Part shown: positions 40,800 to 49,563 of the stretch, in pieces | How the letters are laid out: every line of letters begins with the position of its first letter | Position numbering within the stretch: the stretch's first letter is position 1 | From: Candidatus Rokuibacteriota bacterium | Lineage (GTDB): Bacteria > Methylomirabilota > Methylomirabilia > Rokubacteriales > CSP1-6 | Reading direction: 5' to 3' | DNA: 64,000 nt | NCBI GenBank assembly: GCA_003220535.1 | Contig: QHSU01000083.1 | Coordinates: 44,778-108,777 of the forward strand | Program-made: the position numbers and the translations under genes | Notes under the pieces: model-generated | The model's input: only the letters and a program-made list of their open reading frames with translations | Told to the model about the DNA's origin: nothing | The model's database searches: none

Positions 40800-41852
40800 A
40801 TGGCTCACCGGACACTCGTCAGGCTCGGCTCCGTTCTCGTGTGCGTCGCCGTCGTCGCGGCGGCGATCGGCTTCGCCGCGACCAGTGTCCGTGCGGTGAA
40901 GGCGACGCTGACCGTCTACACCGCCGTCGAGGCTGACGACCTCAAGAAGTACGCCGCCCGCTTCAACGAGGACTATCCGGACATCGAGATCAAGTGGGTG
41001 CGCGACTCGACCGGCGTCATCACCGCCAAGCTCCTCGCCGAGAAAGCCAACCCGCAGGCGGACGTGATCTGGGGCCTGGCCGCCACGAGCCTGCTCGTGC
41101 TGAAGCCCGAGGGCATGCTCGTCCCGTACGCCCCCAAGGGCCTCGAGAAGCTCGACGCGCAGTTCCGCGACAAGGACAACCCGCCGGCGTGGGTCGGCAT
41201 GGATGCCTGGGTCGCGGCGCTCTGCTTCAACACGGTGGAGGCCCAGAAGAAGAGCCTGCCGAAGCCAGCCTCGTGGAAGGATCTGACCAAGCCCGTCTAC
41301 AAGGGCACCGTCGTCATGCCGAACCCGGCTTCGTCGGGCACGGGCTTCCTCGACGTCACGAGCTGGCTCCAGCTCTTCGGCGAGGCCGAGGGCTGGAAGT
41401 ACATGGACGCGCTCCACCAGAACATCGGCGTCTACACGCACTCCGGCTCCAAGCCCTGCACCATGGCCGGCGCCGGCGAGTATCCGATCGGGGTGTCCTT
41501 CGAGTTCCGCGCGGCCCGGCAGAAGCGACAGGGCGCGCCGATCGACATCGTCTTCCCGTCGGAGGGCTCCGGCTGGGACATGGAGGCCACCGCCATCGTG
41601 AAGGGCACGAAGAACCTCGAGGCGGCCAAGACGCTGCTCGACTGGTCGGTCGGCGAGAAGGCGATGAAGCTCTACAACGAAGGCTACGCGGTCGTCGCCA
41701 TCTCCAAGATGTCCAGGCCGATCGAGTTCCTGCCCGACAACATGATGCAGCACATGATCAAGAACGACTTCCAGTGGGCGGCGGTGAACCGCGCGAAGAT
41801 CCTCGCCGAGTGGGAAAAGCGCTACGGCGCGAAGTCCGAACCAAAGAAATAA
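40800..41852 (+). CDS. ABC binding protein, 2-aminoethylphosphonate/iron-type (PhnS2-like)
   Basis: 350 aa with signal peptide (to about residue 33). Family-1 binding-protein motifs: LTVYTAVEADDLKKYAARFN, WVRDSTGVITAKLLAE, VIWGLAATSLLVLKPEGML and GTKNLEAAKTLLDWS. This set belongs to the AfuA/PhnS2 group; 2-aminoethylphosphonate is the named substrate of close relatives, but ferric iron or betaine-like ligands cannot be excluded. First gene of a binding protein-ATPase-fused permease operon that follows PhnDCE. Confidence 0.82.
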   Translation: MAHRTLVRLGSVLVCVAVVAAAIGFAATSVRAVKATLTVYTAVEADDLKKYAARFNEDYPDIEIKWVRDSTGVITAKLLAEKANPQADVIWGLAATSLLVLKPEGMLVPYAPKGLEKLDAQFRDKDNPPAWVGMDAWVAALCFNTVEAQKKSLPKPASWKDLTKPVYKGTVVMPNPASSGTGFLDVTSWLQLFGEAEGWKYMDALHQNIGVYTHSGSKPCTMAGAGEYPIGVSFEFRAARQKRQGAPIDIVFPSEGSGWDMEATAIVKGTKNLEAAKTLLDWSVGEKAMKLYNEGYAVVAISKMSRPIEFLPDNMMQHMIKNDFQWAAVNRAKILAEWEKRYGAKSEPKK

Positions 41853-41898
41853 TCAAATAAAATCGCCGAGGCTCCAGGAGAAGCCAGGGCGAAGAGGG

Positions 41899-42990
41899 TT
41901 GACGACGCTGCCGCCGTACCTCCGCATCCAGAGCCTCACCAAGAAGTTCGGCGCGTTCACCGCGGTCGACAACATCTCGCTGGAGATCGCCGAGGGTGAG
42001 TTCGTCTGCTTCCTGGGCCCGTCGGGCTGCGGCAAGACGACGCTCCTGCGGGCGATCGCCGGCCTCGACATCCAGACGAGCGGCCGGATCGAGCAGGGCG
42101 GCCGCGACATCTCGGCCCTGCCGCCGACCAAGCGCGACTTCGGCATCGTCTTCCAGTCCTACGCGCTCTTTCCCAACCTGACCGCTGCGAAGAACGTCGC
42201 CTACGGGCTCGAGAACGCGCGGGCCAAGCGGGCAGAGGTGGCCAAGCGCGTCCGCGAGCTGCTCGACATGATCGGCCTGGGCGAGCACGGCGGAAAGTAC
42301 CCGGCCCAGCTCTCGGGGGGCCAGCAGCAGCGCGTGGCGCTCGCGCGCGCGCTCGCGACGTCCCCCGGTCTCTTGCTGCTCGACGAGCCCCTGTCGGCGC
42401 TCGATGCCAAGGTGCGCGTGCACTTGCGCCACGAGGTCAAGCAGCTCCAGCGGCGCGTCGGCGTGACGACGATCATGGTCACCCACGACCAGGAAGAGGC
42501 GCTCACGATGGCCGACCGCATCGTGGTGATGAACCGCGGAGCGATCGAGCAGGTGGGCACGCCGCTCGAGATCTACCGCGAGCCGGCCTCGCCGTTCGTC
42601 GCCGATTTCATCGGCGTGATGAACTTCGTGGCCGGCACCGTCGTGCGCGACGGCACCGTGCGGCTCGGCCGGACGGAGCTCGCCTGCGACGCCGACGGAT
42701 TCGCCGCCGGCACCGAGGTGACGCTCGCCGTTCGCCCGGAGGACATCCTGGTGCAGGACGGCCGCGACGAGGCGCCGAACACGCTCGCGATGCGCGTGGA
42801 CGCCGTCGCGTTCCTCGGGTCGTTTTTCCGTGCGGATCTCGTCGGGGACGCGCTCGGGGGCGCTCTGCTCCGCGCCGACCTCCCGGTGGATCTCGTGCGC
42901 CGCCTGGGGATCGCCGAGAAAAGCACCGTGTCGGTCGTCGTGCCGCGCGAGCGGATCCGGATCTACCCGGGGAGCACCGTCCATCGCTGA
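41899..42990 (+). CDS. ABC ATPase with TOBE domain (PhnT2/PotA-like)
   Basis: 363 aa from a TTG start at 41899. Walker A GPSGCGKTT, Q-loop VFQSYALFPNLTA, signature LSGGQQQRVALARAL, Walker B LLLLDEPLSALD, H-switch MVTHDQ, then a C-terminal TOBE regulatory domain (about 280-360). Groups with ATPases for 2-aminoethylphosphonate, spermidine or iron uptake. Ribosome site is weak for the TTG. Confidence 0.9.
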   Translation: MTTLPPYLRIQSLTKKFGAFTAVDNISLEIAEGEFVCFLGPSGCGKTTLLRAIAGLDIQTSGRIEQGGRDISALPPTKRDFGIVFQSYALFPNLTAAKNVAYGLENARAKRAEVAKRVRELLDMIGLGEHGGKYPAQLSGGQQQRVALARALATSPGLLLLDEPLSALDAKVRVHLRHEVKQLQRRVGVTTIMVTHDQEEALTMADRIVVMNRGAIEQVGTPLEIYREPASPFVADFIGVMNFVAGTVVRDGTVRLGRTELACDADGFAAGTEVTLAVRPEDILVQDGRDEAPNTLAMRVDAVAFLGSFFRADLVGDALGGALLRADLPVDLVRRLGIAEKSTVSVVVPRERIRIYPGSTVHR

Positions 42991-43039
42991 CGCCGCGGCG
43001 GCGCGCGCCGGGGCCGTCGCCGCCGTCGTCCGGCCCGAG

Positions 43040-44695
43040 TTGAGCCGTGACGATCGGCTCATGCGCGCCTTCCTCGGTGTCATCGGCCTCTACCTCGTCG
43101 TCGCCCTGGCACTGCCGCTCGGGCTCATGCTCGGCAAGAGCCTCCAGGGTCCTGGAGACGAGTTCGTCGGCCTCGCGAACTACATCCGGTACTTCTCGAC
43201 GCCGGCCCTCTTCCGGTCGATCGCCAACAGCCTCTGGGTCGCGAGCCTCACCACCGTCATCACGGTGCCTCTGGCGTTCGTCTACGCCTATGCGCTCACG
43301 CGCTCGCGCATGCCACTCCGGGGGCTCTTCAAGACGATCGCGCTCGTCCCGATCCTCGTCCCCTCGCTCCTGCCCGGCCTCGCCCTCGTCTATCTCTTCG
43401 GCAACCAGGGGCTGATCAGGGGAGCCCTCCTCGGGCACAGCATCTACGGGCCGATCGGCATCGTGATGGCGGAGATCTTCACCACCTTCCCGCATGCCCT
43501 GCTGATCATCCTGGCGGCCCTCGCCCTCGCCGACGCGCGGCTCTACGAGGCGGCGGTGGCGCTGCGCGCGCCCCGGCCCCGCATCTTCTGGACGGTCACG
43601 CTGCCGGGTGCGCGGTACGGCTTGATCAGCGCGACCTTCGTCGTCTTCACCACGGTGATCACCGACTTCGGCGCGCCGAAGGTCATCGGCGGACAGTACA
43701 ACGTGCTGGCGACTGACGTGTACAAGCAGGTGATCGGCCAACAGAACTTCCAGATGGGCGCGGTCGTCAGCGTGATCCTCCTGGTGCCGGCGGTCTTCGC
43801 CTTCGTGATCGACCGCGCGGTCACGCGCAAGCAGGTGGCGCTCCTGTCGGCGCGGGCGGTGCCGTACGAGCCCAAGCCCCAGCGCGCGTTCGATCTCGCG
43901 ATGCTCGCCTACTGCATCGTAACCGGGGCGGCCATCCTCAGCATCGTCGTGGTCTCCCAGTTCGCGGCGCTGGTGAAGTTCTTTCCCTACAACCTGACCC
44001 TGACCTGGGCGCACTACGACTTCGACCAGCGAGGCGGCGGCGGCTGGGCGTCGTACGGGAACTCGATCCGGCTCGCGTTTCTCACGGGCGTGATCGGCAC
44101 CGCCATCGTGTTCGTGGGCGCCTACCTCGTCGAGAAGGCGCGCGGCTTCGCCTTCGGCCGCGGCCTCTTCCACTTCCTCGCGATGCTTCCGATGGCGGTG
44201 CCGGGGCTGGTCCTTGGGCTCGCCTACATCTTCTTCTTCAATGCCCCGGCGAACCCGCTCAACGTGCTCTATCGCACGATGACGATTCTGGTCGTCAATA
44301 CCGTCGTGCACTTCTACACCGTGGGCCACCTGACGGCGCTGACGGCCCTGCGCCAGATGGACCCGGAGTTCGAGACGGTGTCCGCCTCGCTGAAGCAGCC
44401 CTTCTACCGCACCTTCTGGCGCGTGACGGTGCCGGTGTGTCTGCCTTCCGCGCTCGACATCGCGATCTACATGTTCGTCAACGCCATGACGACCGTCTCG
44501 GGCGTCGTCTTCATCTACGGTCCCAAGACCGAGCTCGCGTCGATCTCCGTCCTCAACATGGACGACACGGGCGAGATCGCCTCCGCGGCGGCGATGGCGA
44601 TGATGATCTTCTACACGAACGTCGCCGCCCGCGGGCTCCACCTGCTGCTGGCCCGCTGGCTCGAGCGCCGCACCCAGGCGTGGCGCCGCCGCTGA
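43040..44695 (+). CDS. Fused double ABC permease (PhnU2/AfuB-like)
   Basis: 551 aa from TTG 43040, or 544 from ATG 43061. Two six-helix permease units in tandem: the first EAA loop is YEAAVALRAPRPRIFWTVTLP, the second FETVSASLKQPFYRTFWRVTVPV. Such fusions occur in 2-aminoethylphosphonate and ferric-iron transporters. It probably starts near the ATPase stop; the codons between 42983 and 43040 are open but lack a standard start. Confidence 0.88.
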   Translation: MSRDDRLMRAFLGVIGLYLVVALALPLGLMLGKSLQGPGDEFVGLANYIRYFSTPALFRSIANSLWVASLTTVITVPLAFVYAYALTRSRMPLRGLFKTIALVPILVPSLLPGLALVYLFGNQGLIRGALLGHSIYGPIGIVMAEIFTTFPHALLIILAALALADARLYEAAVALRAPRPRIFWTVTLPGARYGLISATFVVFTTVITDFGAPKVIGGQYNVLATDVYKQVIGQQNFQMGAVVSVILLVPAVFAFVIDRAVTRKQVALLSARAVPYEPKPQRAFDLAMLAYCIVTGAAILSIVVVSQFAALVKFFPYNLTLTWAHYDFDQRGGGGWASYGNSIRLAFLTGVIGTAIVFVGAYLVEKARGFAFGRGLFHFLAMLPMAVPGLVLGLAYIFFFNAPANPLNVLYRTMTILVVNTVVHFYTVGHLTALTALRQMDPEFETVSASLKQPFYRTFWRVTVPVCLPSALDIAIYMFVNAMTTVSGVVFIYGPKTELASISVLNMDDTGEIASAAAMAMMIFYTNVAARGLHLLLARWLERRTQAWRRR

Positions 44696-44735
44696 CGCCC
44701 TCCGCGCAGAATCATGCTCGACGATCGCGGGATGA

Positions 44736-44911
44736 CGGGGGGCGCCGGAGGCGGCGGGTGCGTGCGGGAGGGGTCGAAGGGACCCGTTCCCGCGACGCGG
44801 CGGCGGCTCTCGAGCGCCCGAATGGAGCCCAGCCGCACCGGGGCAGCGCACGCGTGCAGCGTGGTCCATTCGATCCCTGCCGCACGCGCCCGCCGCCTCC
44901 GGCGCCCCCCG
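44736..44911. mobile_element. 176-bp element with about 50-bp terminal inverted repeats (MITE-like)
   Basis: Left arm 44736-44785 and right arm 44862-44911 are inverted copies with about 90 percent identity; both ends read CGGGGGGCGCCGGAGGCGGC inward. No open frame of substance, no target-site duplication that I can see. It fills the 230-bp gap between the permease and the dehydrogenase genes. It could be a miniature transposable element or a large hairpin repeat; copies elsewhere in the genome would decide. Confidence 0.5.
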
Positions 44912-44925
44912 CCAAGGGGCGTGGC

Positions 44926-47376
44926 ATGAGGGACCAGGCTCGCGTCGTCATCATAGGAGGCGGCATCGCCGGGTGCAGCATCGCGTATCACCTGGCGCAG
45001 AAGGGCTGGACGGACGTGGTGCTCGTCGACAAAGGCGAGCTGACCAGCGGCTCGACCTGGCACGCCGCCGGGATGGTCACCCACTTCCACACCTCGCCGA
45101 TTCTGATGCGCATGCGTCAATACAGCATCGGGCTCTATCGGAGCCTGCAGTCCGAGCCGGGGGCGGCCGAGCACTGGCACGAGGTCGGCAGCCTCCGCGT
45201 CGCGTCGAGCCGCGATCAGTGGAGGTTCCTCCAGCGCCAGGTCGGGACGGCGAAGGCAATCGGTCTGGACGTGGACACGATCTCGCCGGCAGAATCGCTT
45301 CGCATCTTCCCCTTGATGTCGGGCGAGAGCCTGCACGGGGCGATGTACCTGCCGGGCGACGGCTGGCTCGATCCGAGCGGCGCGACCATGGAGTTGGCCG
45401 CGCGCGCGCGGCGGCTAGGCGTCGAGATCCGCACGGGCGTCCGGGTCACCGGCATCACGCGGACCGGGCGGGGCGCCGTCGCCGCGGTCGGGACCGACCA
45501 CGGCGCGATCCGCACGGAATGCGTGGTCAACGCCGGCGGCATGTGGGCCGGCCAGATCGCCGCCATGGTCGGCGTCAGCCTGCCGATCACGCCGCTGATC
45601 CACCAGCATCTGGCCACCAAGCCGATCGCCGGCCAGGAGCTCGCTCGCACGACCCCCTGCCTGCGCGACCCGGAGAACCTCGTCTACATGCGCGAGGAGG
45701 TCGGCGGGTTTCTCATCGGCGGCTTCGAGCGGAGCCCGGTCGCCTGGTCGGTCAACGGCGTGCCCTGGGACTTCACGCAGAAGCTCTTGCCTTCCGACTG
45801 GGAGCTTTTCAACGACATTCTCGAAGGTGCCATCCGCCGGGTCCCGATGCTTTCCAAGGCCGAGCTGGCGCACCTGGTGAACGGTCCCGAGGGGATCACG
45901 CCCGACAGCCGTCCCCTGCTCGGTCCCGTCCCGGGTGTGCCGGGGTTCTGGGTCGCGGCCGGCCTCTCCCACACGGGCTTTGGCGCCGGCGGCGCGATCG
46001 GCGATATCCTCGCCCACTGGCTCGTCGACGGCGAGCCGCCCCACGACGTGACGGAACTGAACGTGCGCCGCTTCGGGCCGGTGTACGAGGACCGCGCCTA
46101 CGCCGCCGAGCGCGCGCGCGAATCGTACAAGTACTACTACACGCTGCGCTATCCCCACGACGAGAACGAGTGGGCCCGCGGGCGCCGCCTGAGCCCACTC
46201 GACGCGCGTCTGGGCGAAGCGGGCGCGGTCTTCGGCGAGAAGAACGGCTGGGAGCGCGTGAACTACTTCGTCCCGGGCTCGCCGGGGCGCCGCGCGGGCG
46301 CCGATCAGCGCCGGTGGGGCTGGGCGCGGCCGGCGTTCTTCGAGCGTGTCGGCGCCGAGCACCGGGCGGTGCGCGAGCGCGCCGGCCTCTTCGACTTCAC
46401 CTCGTTCGGCAAGCTCGACGTCAGCGGCCCTGGCGCGCTTAGACTGCTCCAGCGCCTGGCCGACAACAACGTCGACCGGCCGGTCGGAAGCGTGATCTAC
46501 ACCCAGTTCCTGAACCCGCGCGGCGGGATCGAGAGCGACCTGACCGTCACCCGCTGGGCCCCCGACCGGTTCCGCGTGACGACCGGCAGCAATTTCGTCG
46601 CGAGCGATCTCGGCTGGATCCGGATGCACCGGCCCGACGACGGCTCGGTCGACGTGCGTGACGTCACCGATGAGCTCTCGTGCATCGGGATCTGGGGGCC
46701 CGAGGCGCGCCGCGTGCTGCAGGCGGTCACGGCGAGCGATGTGTCCAATACCGCCCATCCTTATATGTCTGCGCGGCGGATCGACGTCGCCGGCATCCCG
46801 GTCGAGGCCCAGCGGGTGACCTATGTCGGGGAGCTCGGCTGGGAGCTCTACGTGCGGAACGAGCATGCCGTGCAGATGTGGGACGCGCTGCAGATCGCTG
46901 GCGGGCCCTTCGGGATCGAGCCCGCCGGCTACAAGGCGGTCGATACGCTGAGGATCGAGAAGGGCTACCGCTACTGGAGCACCGATCTCACGCCGGCCGA
47001 GAACCCGTACGAGGCGGGCCTGGGCTTCTGCGTGCACTTAAAGAAAGGAGACTTCATCGGACGCGAAGCGCTGATCCGGATCAAGGCGGAGGGCGTGCAG
47101 CGGAAACTCTGCACGATCACACTGACCGAGCCGCTCCCGGACGACCGCGACCTCTATGGCGGCGAGGCAGTCTACGCTGATGGTCGCGTCGTGGGCAGGC
47201 TTCGGAGTGCCGGCTGGGGCTACACGGTCGCGAAGCACATTGGTTTCGTCTACCTGCCGACGGCGCTCACGGCGGTCGGCACGCCGCTCGAAGCGGAAAT
47301 CTTCGGCGCGCGCTTCGCCGCCGAGGTCGCCCCCGACGTCCTGTACGATCCGGGCGGGGCGAGGCTCCGCCTATAA
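44926..47376 (+). CDS. Dimethylglycine/sarcosine dehydrogenase-like FAD-GcvT fusion
   Basis: 816 aa. N-terminal DAO-type FAD domain (VVIIGGGIAGCSIAYHLA) with GSTWHAAGM, where H46 is the position of the covalent flavin histidine in mammalian dimethylglycine dehydrogenase. The C-terminal half (from about residue 440) is a GcvT-type folate-binding domain plus barrel (DFTSFGKLDVSGPGA, YVGELGWELYV). Demethylates N-methylglycines with transfer of the C1 unit to tetrahydrofolate. Followed 14 nt later by a GbcA-like oxygenase, which supplies dimethylglycine from betaine. Confidence 0.9.
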   Translation: MRDQARVVIIGGGIAGCSIAYHLAQKGWTDVVLVDKGELTSGSTWHAAGMVTHFHTSPILMRMRQYSIGLYRSLQSEPGAAEHWHEVGSLRVASSRDQWRFLQRQVGTAKAIGLDVDTISPAESLRIFPLMSGESLHGAMYLPGDGWLDPSGATMELAARARRLGVEIRTGVRVTGITRTGRGAVAAVGTDHGAIRTECVVNAGGMWAGQIAAMVGVSLPITPLIHQHLATKPIAGQELARTTPCLRDPENLVYMREEVGGFLIGGFERSPVAWSVNGVPWDFTQKLLPSDWELFNDILEGAIRRVPMLSKAELAHLVNGPEGITPDSRPLLGPVPGVPGFWVAAGLSHTGFGAGGAIGDILAHWLVDGEPPHDVTELNVRRFGPVYEDRAYAAERARESYKYYYTLRYPHDENEWARGRRLSPLDARLGEAGAVFGEKNGWERVNYFVPGSPGRRAGADQRRWGWARPAFFERVGAEHRAVRERAGLFDFTSFGKLDVSGPGALRLLQRLADNNVDRPVGSVIYTQFLNPRGGIESDLTVTRWAPDRFRVTTGSNFVASDLGWIRMHRPDDGSVDVRDVTDELSCIGIWGPEARRVLQAVTASDVSNTAHPYMSARRIDVAGIPVEAQRVTYVGELGWELYVRNEHAVQMWDALQIAGGPFGIEPAGYKAVDTLRIEKGYRYWSTDLTPAENPYEAGLGFCVHLKKGDFIGREALIRIKAEGVQRKLCTITLTEPLPDDRDLYGGEAVYADGRVVGRLRSAGWGYTVAKHIGFVYLPTALTAVGTPLEAEIFGARFAAEVAPDVLYDPGGARLRL

Positions 47377-47377
47377 C

Positions 47378-47383
47378 TATAAT
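47378..47383 (+). promoter_or_regulatory. Consensus TATAAT, leaderless start of the Rieske oxygenase gene
   Basis: TATAAT ends 7 nt before ATG 47391 (intervening GGGGGTG). It lies across the end of the dehydrogenase gene, so the oxygenase can be transcribed alone. The G-run could also serve as a ribosome site in read-through messages. Confidence 0.5.
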
Positions 47384-47390
47384 GGGGGTG

Positions 47391-48677
47391 ATGTCGAACC
47401 CCTTCGTGACGTCCTCGCAGCTCGCCGAAGCCCGGGCGCTGCTCGACCGTCTGATCGCGCAGCACCCGCCAGGCCACGCCCTGCAGCGCGAGTTCCAGAC
47501 CGATCCGGGCATCTATCAGCTCGACCTCGAGCGCATCTGGCGACGCGGTTGGCTCTTCGCCGGCCACACGTGCCAGGTGAGGCGCAAGGGTGATTTCTTC
47601 GTCTTCGACGTCGACAGCGACTCGATCATCGTCATCCGGGGCGACGACGACCGCGTTCATGCGCTCCACAACACGTGTCGCCATCGCGGCATGAAGGTCT
47701 GTCAAGCGGAGTCCGGCCACGTCACGCGAATCGTCTGCCCGTACCATCAGTGGTCCTACGCGCGAAACGGCGAGCTGATGGCGTGCGGCGGGATGGACAG
47801 GGACGGCGACCTCGACCGCCGCGACTTCGGCCTGCACCGCGTGCACGTCCGCGAGGTGGGCGGGCTCGTCTTCGTGTGTCTGGCGGACGATCCGATTCCC
47901 TTCGACGGCGCCGGGGCGGCGCTCGGCGCGCTGCTGCGGCCTCAGGGCCTCGAGCGCGCCAAGGTCGCCGCGACCCGGAGCTACGAGGTGCGCGCGAACT
48001 GGAAGCTCGTCTGGGAAAACAATCGGGAGTGCTGGCACTGCAACGTGAACCATCCCCAGTACGTCAAGGCCAACTACGACAACGCGCCGATCGACGATCC
48101 GGCACTCAAGCGTGAGATCGAGGCGCAGGCGCGGGCGACCTCGGCGCGCCTGGAAGCCGCGCTCGCCATCGACTATCAGGAGGCGGGCCTGGTGCGATTC
48201 CCGTCTCCGGACGGCTGGTGGTCCATCAATCGCACGCCTCTGGTCCCTGGCTGGGTCAGCGAGTCGATGGACGGCCGGCCGGTCGCGCCGGTGATGGGCA
48301 GCTATCCGAGCCGCGACGTCGGCACCCTGCGCATGCGCACGATGCCCAACTTCTGGAACCACTCGAGCAGCGATCACGGCGTGTCCACGCGTCTGACCCC
48401 GGCGGGCCCGCAGAAGACGCTCGTGCAGGTTCAGTGGCTCGTGAGCGAGGACGCCGTCGAGGGCAGAGACTACCAGCTGGACGCGCTACTCCCGTTCTGG
48501 CAGCTCACCAGCGAGCAGGACTGGGACCTCTGCGAGAAGAACCAGGTCGGCGTCAACTCCTCAGCGTTCACGCCGGGGCCCTACTCCACGAAGCACGAGT
48601 ACAACGTCATCCGCTACACCGAGTGGTACCTGCACGAGATCGCCAAGCCGTCGCGAGTCTGCCGCCCGGCGGGCTAG
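47391..48677 (+). CDS. Rieske non-heme iron oxygenase alpha subunit (GbcA-like)
   Basis: 428 aa. Rieske cluster ligands C96, H98, C116 and H119 (CRHRG...CPYHQW). The mononuclear iron site is in ENNRECWHCNVNHPQ (H216, H221). C-terminal catalytic domain is full length. Sequence pattern and neighbour suggest glycine-betaine monooxygenase (betaine to dimethylglycine plus formaldehyde); relatives act on carnitine or stachydrine. No reductase subunit gene is nearby, so an electron-transfer partner is encoded elsewhere. Confidence 0.85.
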   Translation: MSNPFVTSSQLAEARALLDRLIAQHPPGHALQREFQTDPGIYQLDLERIWRRGWLFAGHTCQVRRKGDFFVFDVDSDSIIVIRGDDDRVHALHNTCRHRGMKVCQAESGHVTRIVCPYHQWSYARNGELMACGGMDRDGDLDRRDFGLHRVHVREVGGLVFVCLADDPIPFDGAGAALGALLRPQGLERAKVAATRSYEVRANWKLVWENNRECWHCNVNHPQYVKANYDNAPIDDPALKREIEAQARATSARLEAALAIDYQEAGLVRFPSPDGWWSINRTPLVPGWVSESMDGRPVAPVMGSYPSRDVGTLRMRTMPNFWNHSSSDHGVSTRLTPAGPQKTLVQVQWLVSEDAVEGRDYQLDALLPFWQLTSEQDWDLCEKNQVGVNSSAFTPGPYSTKHEYNVIRYTEWYLHEIAKPSRVCRPAG

Positions 48678-49519
48678 CGCCCGTGAGCGAGCGACAGTGT
48701 GACGAGACCGGCGGCCGCCAGCGCCGCCGCGGCGACGCGGAGTAAGCCGACCGGCTCCTTCAAGACCCGCCAGCCGACGATCGCAGCGAGCACGACGGAG
48801 ATCTCCCGCAGCGTGGCCACGTAGCTCACCTCGGTCAGCCGAAGGGCGACGAGGATCAGCAGATAGCCGACGAGCCCCATGATCGAGCTCGCGATGATCG
48901 GGAGCCATTCGCCCTGAAAGACCTCCCAAATGCGTCGGGTCCCGCGGCGCAGCAGCACGTACGGGGTCAGGAGAGCCGAATCCCACGCCATGAAGACGAT
49001 CGCGAACGCGACGGGGTGAGCCCGCGTCACACCGATCTTGTCGACGATCGAGTAGGTCGCGATGAGCGTGGCCATCGTCGCCGCCCACGCGAGCCCCGCG
49101 AGGCTTCCGCCGACTCGCCGCGCCGAGAGTCCGAGCCAGGCGACGCCGACGCTGACGGCGAGGACGCCCGACATCGCCGGCAGTGACAGCCGTTCGCCCA
49201 GCACTGCGCCGGCGCCCAGCGCGACCAGCACCGGCGCGAGCCCGCGCGCGACCGGATAGGCGACCGAGAGGTCGGCACGCTCGTAGGCACCGACCAGCGC
49301 CAGCGTCGAGGCCGCGTGGACGACGCCGCTCACGGCGATGACAGGCCACACGTCCGGGCCGGGCACGCCGGTGACGAACAGAAGCGGCCACAGGAGCACG
49401 GGGGTCACGAGGTCGAGCGTCCAGGCCGTGACGAGCTTGTCGCCGCCGCGCTTCATCAGCATGTTCCAGCTGACGTGAAGAATCGCCGACAACAAGATCA
49501 GGACGGTGGGGAGCAGCAC
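48674..49519 (-). CDS. DMT/EamA-family transporter
   Basis: 281 aa from GTG 49519, ten predicted helices as two five-helix repeats; the second repeat ends with TLREISVVLAAIVGWRVLKE, typical of EamA. Exports amino acids or metabolites in relatives. Its stop overlaps the convergent Rieske gene by 4 nt. Confidence 0.87.
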   Translation of the reverse strand: MLLPTVLILLSAILHVSWNMLMKRGGDKLVTAWTLDLVTPVLLWPLLFVTGVPGPDVWPVIAVSGVVHAASTLALVGAYERADLSVAYPVARGLAPVLVALGAGAVLGERLSLPAMSGVLAVSVGVAWLGLSARRVGGSLAGLAWAATMATLIATYSIVDKIGVTRAHPVAFAIVFMAWDSALLTPYVLLRRGTRRIWEVFQGEWLPIIASSIMGLVGYLLILVALRLTEVSYVATLREISVVLAAIVGWRVLKEPVGLLRVAAAALAAAGLVTLSLAHGR

Positions 49520-49525
49520 CGCCAG

Positions 49526-49531
49526 AGTCTA
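49526..49531 (-). promoter_or_regulatory. TAGACT hexamer, leaderless start of the DMT gene
   Basis: TAGACT on the minus strand is followed by 6 nt (CTGGCG) and the GTG start at 49519. No ribosome site. Confidence 0.4.
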
Positions 49532-49563
49532 TCGCGACGGTGCTCGGAGAGGACGGGAATGGC

